Assembly: GCA_018371855.1 (NCBI GenBank)
Contig: JAHAKD010000001.1
Coordinates: 350,227 to 414,226, forward strand
DNA length: 64,000 bases
DNA from: Clostridium sp.
Lineage (GTDB): Bacteria; Bacillota; Clostridia; TANB77; CAG-508
Direction of reading: 5' to 3'
Below the pieces are notes generated by a model, which saw only the letters and a program-made list of their open reading frames with translations, was not told the origin of the DNA and did not search any database. The stretch's first letter is position 1, and each line of letters starts with the position of its first letter. The position numbers and the translations under genes are program-made. This document shows, one piece after another, positions 7,351 to 15,018 of the stretch.

Positions 7351-10047
7351 TTAAACTTCTATTTCTATTTTACTACCATCACTTGTTTTGGTAACAATTA
7401 TTTTTTTATCTATTCTTTCTTTTAGTTCTGTAACATGGCTTATTATTCCTATTAGTTTGTTATTATCTATTAGTAAACTTAGCGTATTTATGGCTTGTTC
7501 TCTAGATTCTGTATCAAGTGAACCAAATCCTTCATCTATAAATAAAGTATCTATTACTACTCCTCCAGAATAACTTTGGATCACATCGGATAAACCTAAT
7601 GCTAATGATAGTGCAGCCTTAAAAGCTTCACCTCCAGATAATGATTTTACATCTCTTTTTTTCCCATTATAATTATCCATTACTTCTAATTCTAAACCTA
7701 CTTTATCCGAAATTTTCTCTGGTTCTTCTTTTCTTAATAACCAATATCTATTTTCTGTCATTTTAGCTAATCGTTTATTTGCTTCTAAAATTACCATATC
7801 AAAATATGTAGCCTGAACATATTGTTCAAATTCAATTCTTTTTTTACCTAGTAATGTTCCATTTGCTGTTCTACTTAATTCATCATATATTATAAAATCT
7901 TTTATTTTTCGCTTAAGTTCTTTGCTATTTTCTATTAATAATTTATAAATTCTTGTATTATTGTCTAGTTTCCCTTTTACTTGAACATGAATTTTTCTTT
8001 CTTCTTCCAGATGTTGTTTTCTTTGTAACAATTTATCTTTTTCTTCTGATAAATCTATCTTTTGTTTTCCTTTTACTTCTTTTTCTAAATCTACTATCTT
8101 TGTATTATTTATTGTTACAGTTGTATTAAATTTTTCTATATATTTTTGGATATTTTCAATCTCATTATCTGAAATTAGCATTTTCTTATATTCTTCTTCA
8201 GTCTTTAAACCTAACTTCGTTAATTCCTTTATATATTCTTCTTTATATTCTTTTAGGCTTGCTCTGCTTTCCTCTAATTGTTTAGTCTTTTCATCTTGTA
8301 GTGTTTTATCTTTTACCAATTCATTTTTTTCTAAGTTTATATTTGCAATTATTTTATCTTTAAAGGTTTCAAACTCAAAATTAGCTAACACTAGCTTTTC
8401 TTCGAATATTTTTGTATATTCTGTAATTAGTATTTGTTCATCTTTCTCTAATCTTACTTTATTTTTATTAAATTCCTCTCTTAACACTTTTTTTAATTCT
8501 TCTAAGTTAAATTCTGTTTCTAAATTTTCTTTAAATTCTTGTATTAAAGCATTAATTTGTGAATTAGTATTAATACATTCTTCTTGTTGTTTTTGTTTTT
8601 CTTGTTGCTTATTTTCTAAGACTTTCTTTAATTTGTCTAATTCCTGTTTAGTAAGTACACTTGTACTTTTTTTGGCAATACAAGGATGTTCTAAACTTCC
8701 ACATACCGGACATGGTTTGTTGTCTTCTAATTTTTCCGCAATAATCCCCGCTTGTTCTTTAAAAAATTCATCTTCTTTGTCTAAGTATTCATTATTCATT
8801 ATTTTATATTCATTTTCTAGTTTAGTATAATTTTTTACTTGAGTTACCTTTTTTAATTCTAACTCTTCTATCTTTTTTAGACGATTACCTTTTTCTAATA
8901 GTTCTTTTTTTATTTCTGTACATTCACTATATTCTTTATATATTTTTCCTATCTTATCTACAGCTTCAATCTTCTTCTCGTGTTCTTTCTCTTTTTCTTT
9001 TCCTTTTATAATATTTACTTTTAAATTCTCCAATTCTCGTTCTAATTTTGCTGTTAATTCATTTTGATTCTTTACTTTTTCTTCTTTCGGTTTAATAGCT
9101 TCTTTAATCTTTTGATTTTTAATCACTTTATCCTTTAATTCGACTATATCTTTTTCTTTATTTTTATATTCTATTTGTTTTTTTAGTAATTCAGTATAGT
9201 TGTCTATTTTTATATTCAGTTCTTCTGTCTTTTTTATTTTTTCTTCAAACTGACCTATTTCTTTTTCTTCTTTACTTATGTTTGCTTCTATTTTTAAATT
9301 ATCTGTCTCATTATTTTTTAGCTCTTCTGTTAAATCACTTAATATATTTTCTATATCTACTTCATTTAAATCTTTAGTTGAAAAATATATATTTTTTTCC
9401 TCACTCCACATAATATTGGCTGTATTAGTTATAAAAGAATTTTTTAATTCTTTTAAATTATCCTCATTCTCTTTTAATCTTTCTTTTAATTTTTTAGCAA
9501 TTAAATTATATATATTAGTATCAAAAATCTTTCTAAAAATTTCTGTTCTATCTTTACTTTCTGCAAATAATATCTTTAAAAATTCACCTTGTGCAAGCAT
9601 TGCAATTTGCTTAAATTGTTTAGCATTAATACCTAAAATTTCTTCTACCTTTGTATCTACATTTTTTATTCCAGAAATTACTTTATTATCATATTCTAAA
9701 GAAGCATCAGCTGCTTTTTTAGTAAATCCCTCTCCTTTTTTCTTTGGCTTTTCATAAGATGGATTTCTTAAAATTTTATATGTCTTATTTTTATGTATGA
9801 ATTCTAACTCTACAAAGGTTTCTGTATCTAGCTCTGCAAAGTCACTTCTAACAGATTGTATTGGCCTGTTAGAGCCACTAACTTCACCAAAAATCGCAAA
9901 AGAAATTGCATCAAAAATACTTGTTTTGCCAGCACCAGTATCTCCTGTTATTAAAAATATTCCATTTTCTCCAAGTTTGGTAAAATCTATCGTAACTTTA
10001 TCTTTGTATGGACCAAATGCACTAATTACTAAATTAATTGGTTTCAT
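7351..10047 (-). CDS. sbcC: Exonuclease SbcC (Rad50-like SMC ATPase)
   Basis: ATPase partner of SbcD in the complex that opens hairpins and processes blocked DNA ends. 898 residues. The Walker A motif GDTGAGKT is at residues 35-42. Long coiled coils flank a central zinc hook, CPVCGSLEHPC (near residue 445). The ABC signature SLSGGEAFKAALSLALG and Walker B TLFIDEGFGSLD lie near the C terminus. The start at 10047 follows GGAGGTGAAAC and overlaps the end of sbcD by 14 bp, so the pair is translationally coupled. Confidence 0.96.
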   Translation of the reverse strand: MKPINLVISAFGPYKDKVTIDFTKLGENGIFLITGDTGAGKTSIFDAISFAIFGEVSGSNRPIQSVRSDFAELDTETFVELEFIHKNKTYKILRNPSYEKPKKKGEGFTKKAADASLEYDNKVISGIKNVDTKVEEILGINAKQFKQIAMLAQGEFLKILFAESKDRTEIFRKIFDTNIYNLIAKKLKERLKENEDNLKELKNSFITNTANIMWSEEKNIYFSTKDLNEVDIENILSDLTEELKNNETDNLKIEANISKEEKEIGQFEEKIKKTEELNIKIDNYTELLKKQIEYKNKEKDIVELKDKVIKNQKIKEAIKPKEEKVKNQNELTAKLERELENLKVNIIKGKEKEKEHEKKIEAVDKIGKIYKEYSECTEIKKELLEKGNRLKKIEELELKKVTQVKNYTKLENEYKIMNNEYLDKEDEFFKEQAGIIAEKLEDNKPCPVCGSLEHPCIAKKSTSVLTKQELDKLKKVLENKQQEKQKQQEECINTNSQINALIQEFKENLETEFNLEELKKVLREEFNKNKVRLEKDEQILITEYTKIFEEKLVLANFEFETFKDKIIANINLEKNELVKDKTLQDEKTKQLEESRASLKEYKEEYIKELTKLGLKTEEEYKKMLISDNEIENIQKYIEKFNTTVTINNTKIVDLEKEVKGKQKIDLSEEKDKLLQRKQHLEEERKIHVQVKGKLDNNTRIYKLLIENSKELKRKIKDFIIYDELSRTANGTLLGKKRIEFEQYVQATYFDMVILEANKRLAKMTENRYWLLRKEEPEKISDKVGLELEVMDNYNGKKRDVKSLSGGEAFKAALSLALGLSDVIQSYSGGVVIDTLFIDEGFGSLDTESREQAINTLSLLIDNNKLIGIISHVTELKERIDKKIIVTKTSDGSKIEIEV

Positions 10048-11191
10048 GTTTCACCTCCGAAATTATATTTTTAATAATTTCTGTTTCGTTTTCATTTAAA
10101 TCTACATTATTTTGAGATTTATAAAAATCACAAAATAATTCTAATTCACTTTTCTTTTTTATATTTTCAATATTTAAAGTTTGTTTTTCTGTGCTACCAG
10201 CTGTTTTACTATTTCTTATTTCTAGTTTTAAAGTATTAGGATATATTCTTCTTATTTGTCCGATTGCATCATAAACAGGTTCCTCATTTGTAATTATAGC
10301 TTTAATATAATCATTTACATTTCCTGTTTCATAATTTTCCTTTTTTATTAGTTCCTCTATCGGTCCTTTTATTTCCCTCATATCGTGCAATGGTTCTAAT
10401 TCAATTAAATTTATGTCAATATTTTCTTTTTCCTTTATCTCTATAATCGGAACAGTTTTATTGTGGTTAATCTCTGAAAATGAGTATTTTAGCATTGTGC
10501 CTGCATACCTAGCAGTATCTCTTCCTATTTTTTGTGGTCTATGTACATGACCTATTGCAACATAGTCAAAGCATTCGAAATTAGACACATCAACATTTTC
10601 TATTCCACCTAACGACAATACTTCTGATTCTGTTCTTTCTGGTTCTACAGTTCCAGCTGTTACAAATTGATGTACCATGATAATATTTCTTTCTTTCATA
10701 TTAATTTTTTCTTTTTCAATTATTTTATGTATTGCAGTATTATAATTATTTTCTAACTCTTCTTCCAAAAATTGTTTTACTTCTACTGGTTTTACAAAAG
10801 GCAACATGTATACATTTATTTTGCCATATTCATCTTGTAATTCTACTTTTCTTAAATTTCCGTTATATTTACTTTCTATATATAGTCCTTCATCTTCAAA
10901 AATCTTACTTCCAAATCCCAATCTATCTTTTGAATCATGGTTTCCTGCTATTATAAATACTTTTATTTTTAATTCTTTTATAAGTGTTTTTAAAAAATCA
11001 TCTAATAAATTTACTGCTTCTGCAGGTGGTACACTTCTGTCATACACATCACCAGTTATTAAAACACTTTCTACTTTTTCTTCCTTTATTATTTTTATAA
11101 TTTCTTTCAACATATATTCTTGATCTTCTAATAGTGACTGTTCTTGTAATATTTTTCCTAAGTGTAAATCTGCTAAATGTAAAATTTTCAT
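10034..11191 (-). CDS. sbcD: Exonuclease SbcD (Mre11-like nuclease)
   Basis: Metallophosphoesterase-fold nuclease subunit. All metal-site motifs are visible: HLADLHLGK at the N terminus, LITGDVYDRS, FIIAGNHDS, MVHQFV and AIGHVHRPQ. The start at 11191 is chosen because AAAGGAGG sits 7-8 bp upstream; a longer reading from 11209 has no ribosome site. First gene of the sbcD-sbcC pair; 386 residues, normal for the family. Confidence 0.96.
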   Translation of the reverse strand: MKILHLADLHLGKILQEQSLLEDQEYMLKEIIKIIKEEKVESVLITGDVYDRSVPPAEAVNLLDDFLKTLIKELKIKVFIIAGNHDSKDRLGFGSKIFEDEGLYIESKYNGNLRKVELQDEYGKINVYMLPFVKPVEVKQFLEEELENNYNTAIHKIIEKEKINMKERNIIMVHQFVTAGTVEPERTESEVLSLGGIENVDVSNFECFDYVAIGHVHRPQKIGRDTARYAGTMLKYSFSEINHNKTVPIIEIKEKENIDINLIELEPLHDMREIKGPIEELIKKENYETGNVNDYIKAIITNEEPVYDAIGQIRRIYPNTLKLEIRNSKTAGSTEKQTLNIENIKKKSELELFCDFYKSQNNVDLNENETEIIKNIISEVKHETN

Positions 11192-11230
11192 TTTACTCCT
11201 CCTTTGCATTAGAATATCACATTTTATATA

Positions 11231-11262
11231 TAAAACAAAAGAGGTAAAATATAAATTTTACC
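11231..11262 (-). terminator. Rho-independent terminator after the OapA-like gene
   Basis: An 8-bp stem (11243-11250 with 11255-11262, GGTAAAAT/ATTTTACC) with a 4-nt loop is followed on the minus strand by a T-rich tail (TCTTTTGTTTTA). It ends the RNA/membrane-protein transcription unit 12 bp past the stop codon. Confidence 0.75.
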
Positions 11263-11274
11263 CCCCCAAAAATG

Positions 11275-11823
11275 TTATTTATTTAATTTTAATTTATTTA
11301 ATACAATACCAACTGAATGTACAATTTTAGTTGCATTCTTATTTGCGATACCTTTACCTAATGCCTTACCACCAACAGTTAAAGCTGAAACCAAAGCACT
11401 AATTATAAATTGTATGTCAAATCTTATTCCAAATTGATTTGTAATTTTTACAGCAATTAGTGCACTTATTGCACCACTTAATACCCCACAAATGTCTCCT
11501 ATTACATCTGCACATATATTTGCAACTTTAGGAGCATTCCTAATTAATTGTATAGATGCTTTTGAACCCTTTACTTTTTTAGTCGCTTTAGCATGGAATT
11601 CGTTTTCATTTGCAACAGTTACTGCCACACCTACAATATCGAAAAATATACCTACTAAAATAACTAATACTAATATCAAAATAGCTGGTATTAAACTAAA
11701 ATTTGATACACCATTAGCTGATATATATGAAAATAACATAGATAATATAAAAGTCATTATAAATACTTCTATAAACCATTTAAATTCTGATTTATCTCTT
11801 TTATTTTTCATTTTATTTTGCAT
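11275..11823 (-). CDS. oapA: OapA-like DUF21-related membrane protein (OLE RNA partner)
   Basis: 182 residues with about four membrane segments (roughly residues 16-37, 43-66, 105-125 and 135-155). The central sequence FFDIVGVAVTVANENEFHAKA and VANICADVIGDICGVLSGA resembles the DUF21 membrane domain of CNNM/CorB magnesium transporters, without their CBS domains. It lies directly downstream of a long structured RNA with its own promoter. OapA, the membrane protein that binds OLE RNA in Firmicutes, is a DUF21-containing protein of about this size encoded directly after ole; OLE/OapA has been linked to Mg2+ homeostasis. That match is inference from family knowledge. The start may be the second Met, at 11811 (see the hairpin entry). 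Confidence 0.75.
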   Translation of the reverse strand: MQNKMKNKRDKSEFKWFIEVFIMTFILSMLFSYISANGVSNFSLIPAILILVLVILVGIFFDIVGVAVTVANENEFHAKATKKVKGSKASIQLIRNAPKVANICADVIGDICGVLSGAISALIAVKITNQFGIRFDIQFIISALVSALTVGGKALGKGIANKNATKIVHSVGIVLNKLKLNK

Positions 11824-11848
11824 AATATTAAATTATGCAAGCTCCTTT
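11809..11848 (-). promoter_or_regulatory. Hairpin between ribosome site and start codon of the OapA-like gene
   Basis: The ribosome site AAAGGAG (11848-11842) is 18 nt from the first ATG (11823), which is too far. A perfect 9-bp stem, TTGCATAAT/ATTATGCAA (11840-11832 with 11826-11818, 5-nt loop), lies between them and buries that ATG. Folding it leaves 7 nt between the ribosome site and the next in-frame ATG at 11811. That suggests initiation at residue 5 across a structured spacer. Confidence 0.5.
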
Positions 11849-11920
11849 CTTTATATAAAATTAAATTGCTAACAAAATACTTTAGTTTTGATATAGCAAT
11901 TTAATAAAATAATATCAAAT

Positions 11921-11940
11921 AAGGCAGATAACTCCGCCTT
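11921..11940 (-). terminator. Hairpin at the 3' end of the OLE-like RNA
   Basis: An 8-bp stem with a GTTA loop (on the minus strand AAGGCGGA...TCTGCCTT, with one G-U pair). The minus-strand tail (ATTTGATATTATTTT) is only moderately T-rich, whereas the plus-strand tail is TTTTT, so polarity is uncertain. It may define the RNA 3' end or act as a leaky stop before the membrane-protein gene about 100 bp on. Confidence 0.5.
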
Positions 11941-12570
11941 TTTAATTGTTTTAATGGTAAAAGCTTAAGTAAATTTTACAGTTTAGGTCTGGTCGAATTT
12001 CTCTATTCTTCGCTTAACATTACTGTTAGAACCGTTTCCGTTTAAGAAGAACATATATATATTGCAATAGACACCAGATCGCCACTTAAATCTGTACCTT
12101 AATCCTTAAACTTCCTTGCTTTTATGTAAGCAAACATTCTAGAAGTTTTCCTTAACATACACCTATTCTTTACTAGTCTTTTTTGCAAATATAGTTTCAT
12201 AATATAGAATAAATTTATTTGGCCAAATAGACTTATTCTTTTTGTATTAATCCCAATATATTCACTCAAGACAAGCTACACTATGTATTTTGTGTCTTGG
12301 CACGCAACATAGGTTATACTCAAATATTGCAAAGTTAGATATATAATACAGATTTTGTTTCCTATATTTATACTAAATTGCGTTATTTAAGCCTCCACGA
12401 AATCAGGGAGTTTTATATATGCCATTATATAATACCCTAATTTCTTTACTCCCTAGCACCACACAAAACTGGCATTTCGCGCAACACTAAGAAACTTCAA
12501 CGATGTGCTCTTTAGTGGATTTTTAGCCCCACCCTCGTAAAGTTTGTACGACTAGAATAATGCACCACTG
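11921..12570 (-). ncRNA. Large structured RNA, OLE-like (about 650 nt)
   Basis: No ORF fills this stretch on either strand, yet it is dense in helices. On the minus strand I find pairs 12535-12539/12547-12551; 12565-12569/12514-12518; nested 12378-12382/12480-12484, 12398-12403/12474-12479 and 12406-12411/12448-12453; 12267-12273/12293-12299; 12206-12212/12233-12239 with inner 12216-12220/12225-12229; 12108-12114/12142-12148 with inner 12116-12121/12128-12133; 12006-12011/12046-12051; and a long-range 11988-11993/12073-12078. It has a good promoter at its 5' end and a hairpin at its 3' end. Length, own promoter and the downstream DUF21 membrane gene match OLE (Ornate, Large, Extremophilic) RNA. 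I saw no RNase P, tmRNA, SRP or 6S signature. Class assignment is by architecture, not alignment. Confidence 0.78.
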
Positions 12571-12576
12571 ATATAT

Positions 12577-12605
12577 ATTATACTGGCATTGGTTTATTTT
12601 GCCAA
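12577..12605 (-). promoter_or_regulatory. Sigma-A-like promoter of the OLE-like RNA
   Basis: TTGGCA (12605-12600) and a perfect TATAAT (12582-12577) are spaced exactly 17 bp. Transcription would begin near 12570, exactly where the paired region starts. This fixes the strand and the 5' end of the RNA. Confidence 0.8.
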
Positions 12606-12762
12606 ATTCAAATAATACTCAATTTTGTTTGCTTTGGCTTTCTTTTAAATTTGATTTTTAATAATTCCCTTGTTTTTTATTATTTTAAAGTTTCTCTTCA
12701 TTTTTCTTTCTTTTTTAAATCTTATTTTGCTTTATTGTAATATAAAAGTAATATTTAATTGG

Positions 12763-12791
12763 TTGACTAATAATTTTTTTTAAAATAAAAT
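12763..12791 (+). promoter_or_regulatory. Promoter of the membrane-anchored protein gene
   Basis: TTGACT (12763-12768), 17 bp, TAAAAT (12786-12791) on the plus strand. It is divergent from the OLE-like RNA promoter and gives a leader of about 30 nt with the ribosome site AAAGGGGGA before the ATG at 12827. The rest of 12606-12826 is AT-rich and holds nothing else I recognise. Confidence 0.65.
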
Positions 12792-12826
12792 CATATTATA
12801 AAAAAATTATTAAAGGGGGACTTTTT

Positions 12827-13597
12827 ATGGCAGAAAATAACACTAAAAAAACGGTAAGCACTTCTACAGTAGTAATTATAGTTCTTTCTATTGTAATCGT
12901 ACTTTTACTTGTTTTTGGAACAATTCTATTTTTTATAATGAATTCTAATAAAAATGAAAATTCAGCAACAGTTGATAACACAAATTCTCAAGTTGTTGCA
13001 AAAAATGAAACAAAAGAAGATGCTTCATCTTCTAATGGAACTGCAAATACTAGTACAACTAACACTCAACCAGTTTCTACTGGTAATATATCTGATGATT
13101 GGAAAGATTGTGAGTTTATATTTAACAATAAAGCTTATAAACTATATTTCCCTTATTCAGATTTAAAAAATGATGGTTGGTCATTTGATTTAGCCGATTA
13201 TGGATATGCAAATGGATATGTTATGAATCCAGGAAATAAAGTTTCTGGTACTATAAGCTTAGAAAATCCAAATTTTGATTCCACTGTAAGAATAGGATTC
13301 ATAAATGATTCTAATACCATTAAAGATATAACAGAATGTAATATCTGGTCATTCGAAGTAGATAATGCTTTCGTAGATGATGATGAAACACCAGTATCTT
13401 TTACATTGCCAAAAGGTATTCATAATGGTAGTTCTTTACAAGATGTAATAAATGCATATGGTGAACCAAAAGATTCTTATCGTGCAGATAGCTTAGGTTA
13501 TTGGAATTATACTTATCAAGATGAATATTCAAAATATTTTAGATTAACAATATATGACGATAAAGGTGTAACAGCTTTTTCATATGATATGCATTAA
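12827..13597 (+). CDS. Uncharacterised membrane-anchored extracellular protein
   Basis: 256 residues. A single hydrophobic segment (about residues 14-40) follows a short cytoplasmic N terminus, then a Ser/Thr/Asn/Glu-rich linker (to about residue 88), then a compact domain of about 165 residues rich in aromatic and beta-forming residues (DWKDCEFIFNNKAYKLYFPY and onward). No lipobox or catalytic motif is visible. The topology suggests a surface-exposed sensor or binding domain. I do not recognise the family. Confidence 0.8.
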   Translation: MAENNTKKTVSTSTVVIIVLSIVIVLLLVFGTILFFIMNSNKNENSATVDNTNSQVVAKNETKEDASSSNGTANTSTTNTQPVSTGNISDDWKDCEFIFNNKAYKLYFPYSDLKNDGWSFDLADYGYANGYVMNPGNKVSGTISLENPNFDSTVRIGFINDSNTIKDITECNIWSFEVDNAFVDDDETPVSFTLPKGIHNGSSLQDVINAYGEPKDSYRADSLGYWNYTYQDEYSKYFRLTIYDDKGVTAFSYDMH

Positions 13598-13606
13598 TAT
13601 AATTTG

Positions 13607-13639
13607 AAAACCCGAAGGATTAGTAATCCTTCGGGTTTT
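13607..13639. terminator. Shared convergent terminator
   Basis: A near-perfect inverted repeat (AAAACCCGAAGGATTA and its complement) with A and T tracts on both sides serves the plus-strand gene ending at 13597 and the minus-strand gene ending at 13620. The stop codon of the latter lies inside the stem. Confidence 0.85.
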
Positions 13640-14030
13640 CGTTAAAGAAAATAACCATATATGGTCCATATTGTTTTGCAACAATTGCTGGACCATCAAA
13701 ATCTTCGACTACCCATATTGGTCTTATATTGCCAATATAGTTTTCATATAGTTCCACCAAATGCTCCTTCTTGAGATTTGATTTTTTTAATAAATGGAAA
13801 ATCTGTCTATACGTATATCCACTTAAAATACGATTTGGCAATTCTGCTATTTCATATAATCTTTCAAATAGCTCATTACTTCCATCAACTTCTATTGGAT
13901 TGTTTAGATAAATTTTCTCTTTTTGTGAAACTATATCCTCAAAAATACTTGTTTTATATGAAGGATACTGTTTAAGCACCTTCACAATTTCTTCTACTGA
14001 TGCGTTACTACTATACCATGCTGTCTTCAT
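13620..14030 (-). CDS. Hypothetical protein, 136 aa
   Basis: The start is placed at 14030 (MKTAWYSSNAS) because AAAGGAGG lies 8 bp upstream; longer readings lack a site. Soluble and mixed alpha/beta by eye, ending with an aromatic-rich strand (PAIVAKQYGPYMVIFF). I recognise no domain. It stands alone between two terminators. Confidence 0.7.
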   Translation of the reverse strand: MKTAWYSSNASVEEIVKVLKQYPSYKTSIFEDIVSQKEKIYLNNPIEVDGSNELFERLYEIAELPNRILSGYTYRQIFHLLKKSNLKKEHLVELYENYIGNIRPIWVVEDFDGPAIVAKQYGPYMVIFFNENPKDY

Positions 14031-14236
14031 TCTTATGTCCTCCTTTCGCATCAATGCACTAGAACAAAATCTACATGAAATAACTTCATTATATATTTGT
14101 TCCTTTCCTACTTTTAGTGCATTAAATATTATAACACATTTATGTTAGTTTGGCAACTATTAAATGAAACGTTCTCATTATTAATATAATAATGACTTAT
14201 AAAAACTTTATCTTCATTATCTTGTATAACCCAAAA

Positions 14237-14265
14237 GCGAATAGAGACTCTAAGCCCCTATTCGC
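14237..14265. terminator. Terminator hairpin
   Basis: GCGAATAG pairs with CTATTCGC (14237-14244/14258-14265), with CTTTT on the plus side and CTTTT on the minus side. It overlaps the last codons of the 129-residue gene that it terminates. Confidence 0.65.
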
Positions 14266-14639
14266 CTTTTAGTACACCCTTTTACTACTGCAATGAACAG
14301 CAATATACTTAGTATCGCTACAATTGCATATAAATATTTAAGAGCATTAACCTCATTAATCTTATCTATCAACTGGCAATCGGGACTCATTTCACAAACG
14401 ATTTGTTCTCCCTCATTCCCTGTTATGCATAAGATAAGATTTCCATAGCGATCCGTTTTGACAGTATAATTACTAACTGTCTTAGGATCTGGTGGTATTA
14501 GATGTCCTGCTTGCTGTATTTTATAGCAGAATTCTTTTACCTTACCATAATGTAAATTAGCTTGCCTATTGAATAATACCAATGATATAGCAAATATTAC
14601 TATTAATCCCATTAGTACAATAGGTATCCGCTTTTTCAT
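14250..14639 (-). CDS. Hypothetical two-helix membrane protein, 129 aa
   Basis: An N-terminal membrane helix (about residues 5-23), an extracytoplasmic segment of about 70 residues with three Cys (FCYKIQ, LILCITG, IVCEMSPDC) and a second helix (about 101-120) followed by a basic tail. Paired cysteines outside the cell could form disulfides. No family recognised. Monocistronic between hairpins. Confidence 0.65.
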   Translation of the reverse strand: MKKRIPIVLMGLIVIFAISLVLFNRQANLHYGKVKEFCYKIQQAGHLIPPDPKTVSNYTVKTDRYGNLILCITGNEGEQIVCEMSPDCQLIDKINEVNALKYLYAIVAILSILLFIAVVKGCTKRRIGA

Positions 14640-14817
14640 AGAATCACTCCTTTTGCAATTCTTGGTGAAAGCATTTAATAAATCTTTGCTTTCTTTAGTT
14701 TACAGAGTAACAATTAAATTATATCATACGTTGTCAAGGCTATATACATAATATTTTTGTCATTTTTTGACAAATTCTTGTAATTTTGCACTGTTAAATG
14801 ATGACTCTGAGAGAATA

Positions 14818-14961
14818 ATGAAGATGAAAAATAAAATACAGTGGGACAGTATAATAAATCAAATCCAACCCGATATTAATGCCATACTACAAATCGAAAA
14901 CAAGGATGTTTTATTAAGCAAACTTTGTGATGTATCTAACTCGTTATTAGATGCAATGTAA
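14818..14961 (+). CDS. Small hypothetical protein, 47 aa
   Basis: A small plus-strand ORF beginning MKMKNKIQWDSIINQIQPD, with GAGAG 4 bp upstream of the ATG at 14818 and a strong hairpin after its stop. Amphipathic and soluble by eye. The reading frame extends further upstream, but without a ribosome site. Reality is moderately supported by the terminator. Confidence 0.4.
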   Translation: MKMKNKIQWDSIINQIQPDINAILQIENKDVLLSKLCDVSNSLLDAM

Positions 14962-14974
14962 TTAATTAAACTAG

Positions 14975-15013
14975 AAAAAGCAGCTATAAAGTACATACTT
15001 TAAGCTGCTTTTT
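14975..15013. terminator. Bidirectional terminator
   Basis: AAAAAGCAGCT (14975-14985) pairs with AGCTGCTTTTT (15003-15013), with further inner pairing TAAAGT/ACTTTA. It separates the small plus-strand ORF from the metal exporter gene ending at 15019. Confidence 0.8.
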
Positions 15014-15018
15014 AAATT

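Noticed and set aside
9278..9757. Plus-strand ORF of 159 codons inside sbcC
   Set aside because: It is the complement of the SbcC coiled coil; Phe/Ser/Leu-rich composition with no start signal, as with all other plus-strand ORFs opposite minus-strand genes here.
11921..12570. RNase P RNA, tmRNA, SRP RNA or 6S RNA as the identity of the large RNA
   Set aside because: I looked for the RNase P core strings, a tRNA-like end with CCA and tag ORF, the SRP tetraloop helix and a 6S bubble; none is present, and the length and downstream membrane gene fit OLE better. ROOL or GOLLD cannot be excluded by eye.
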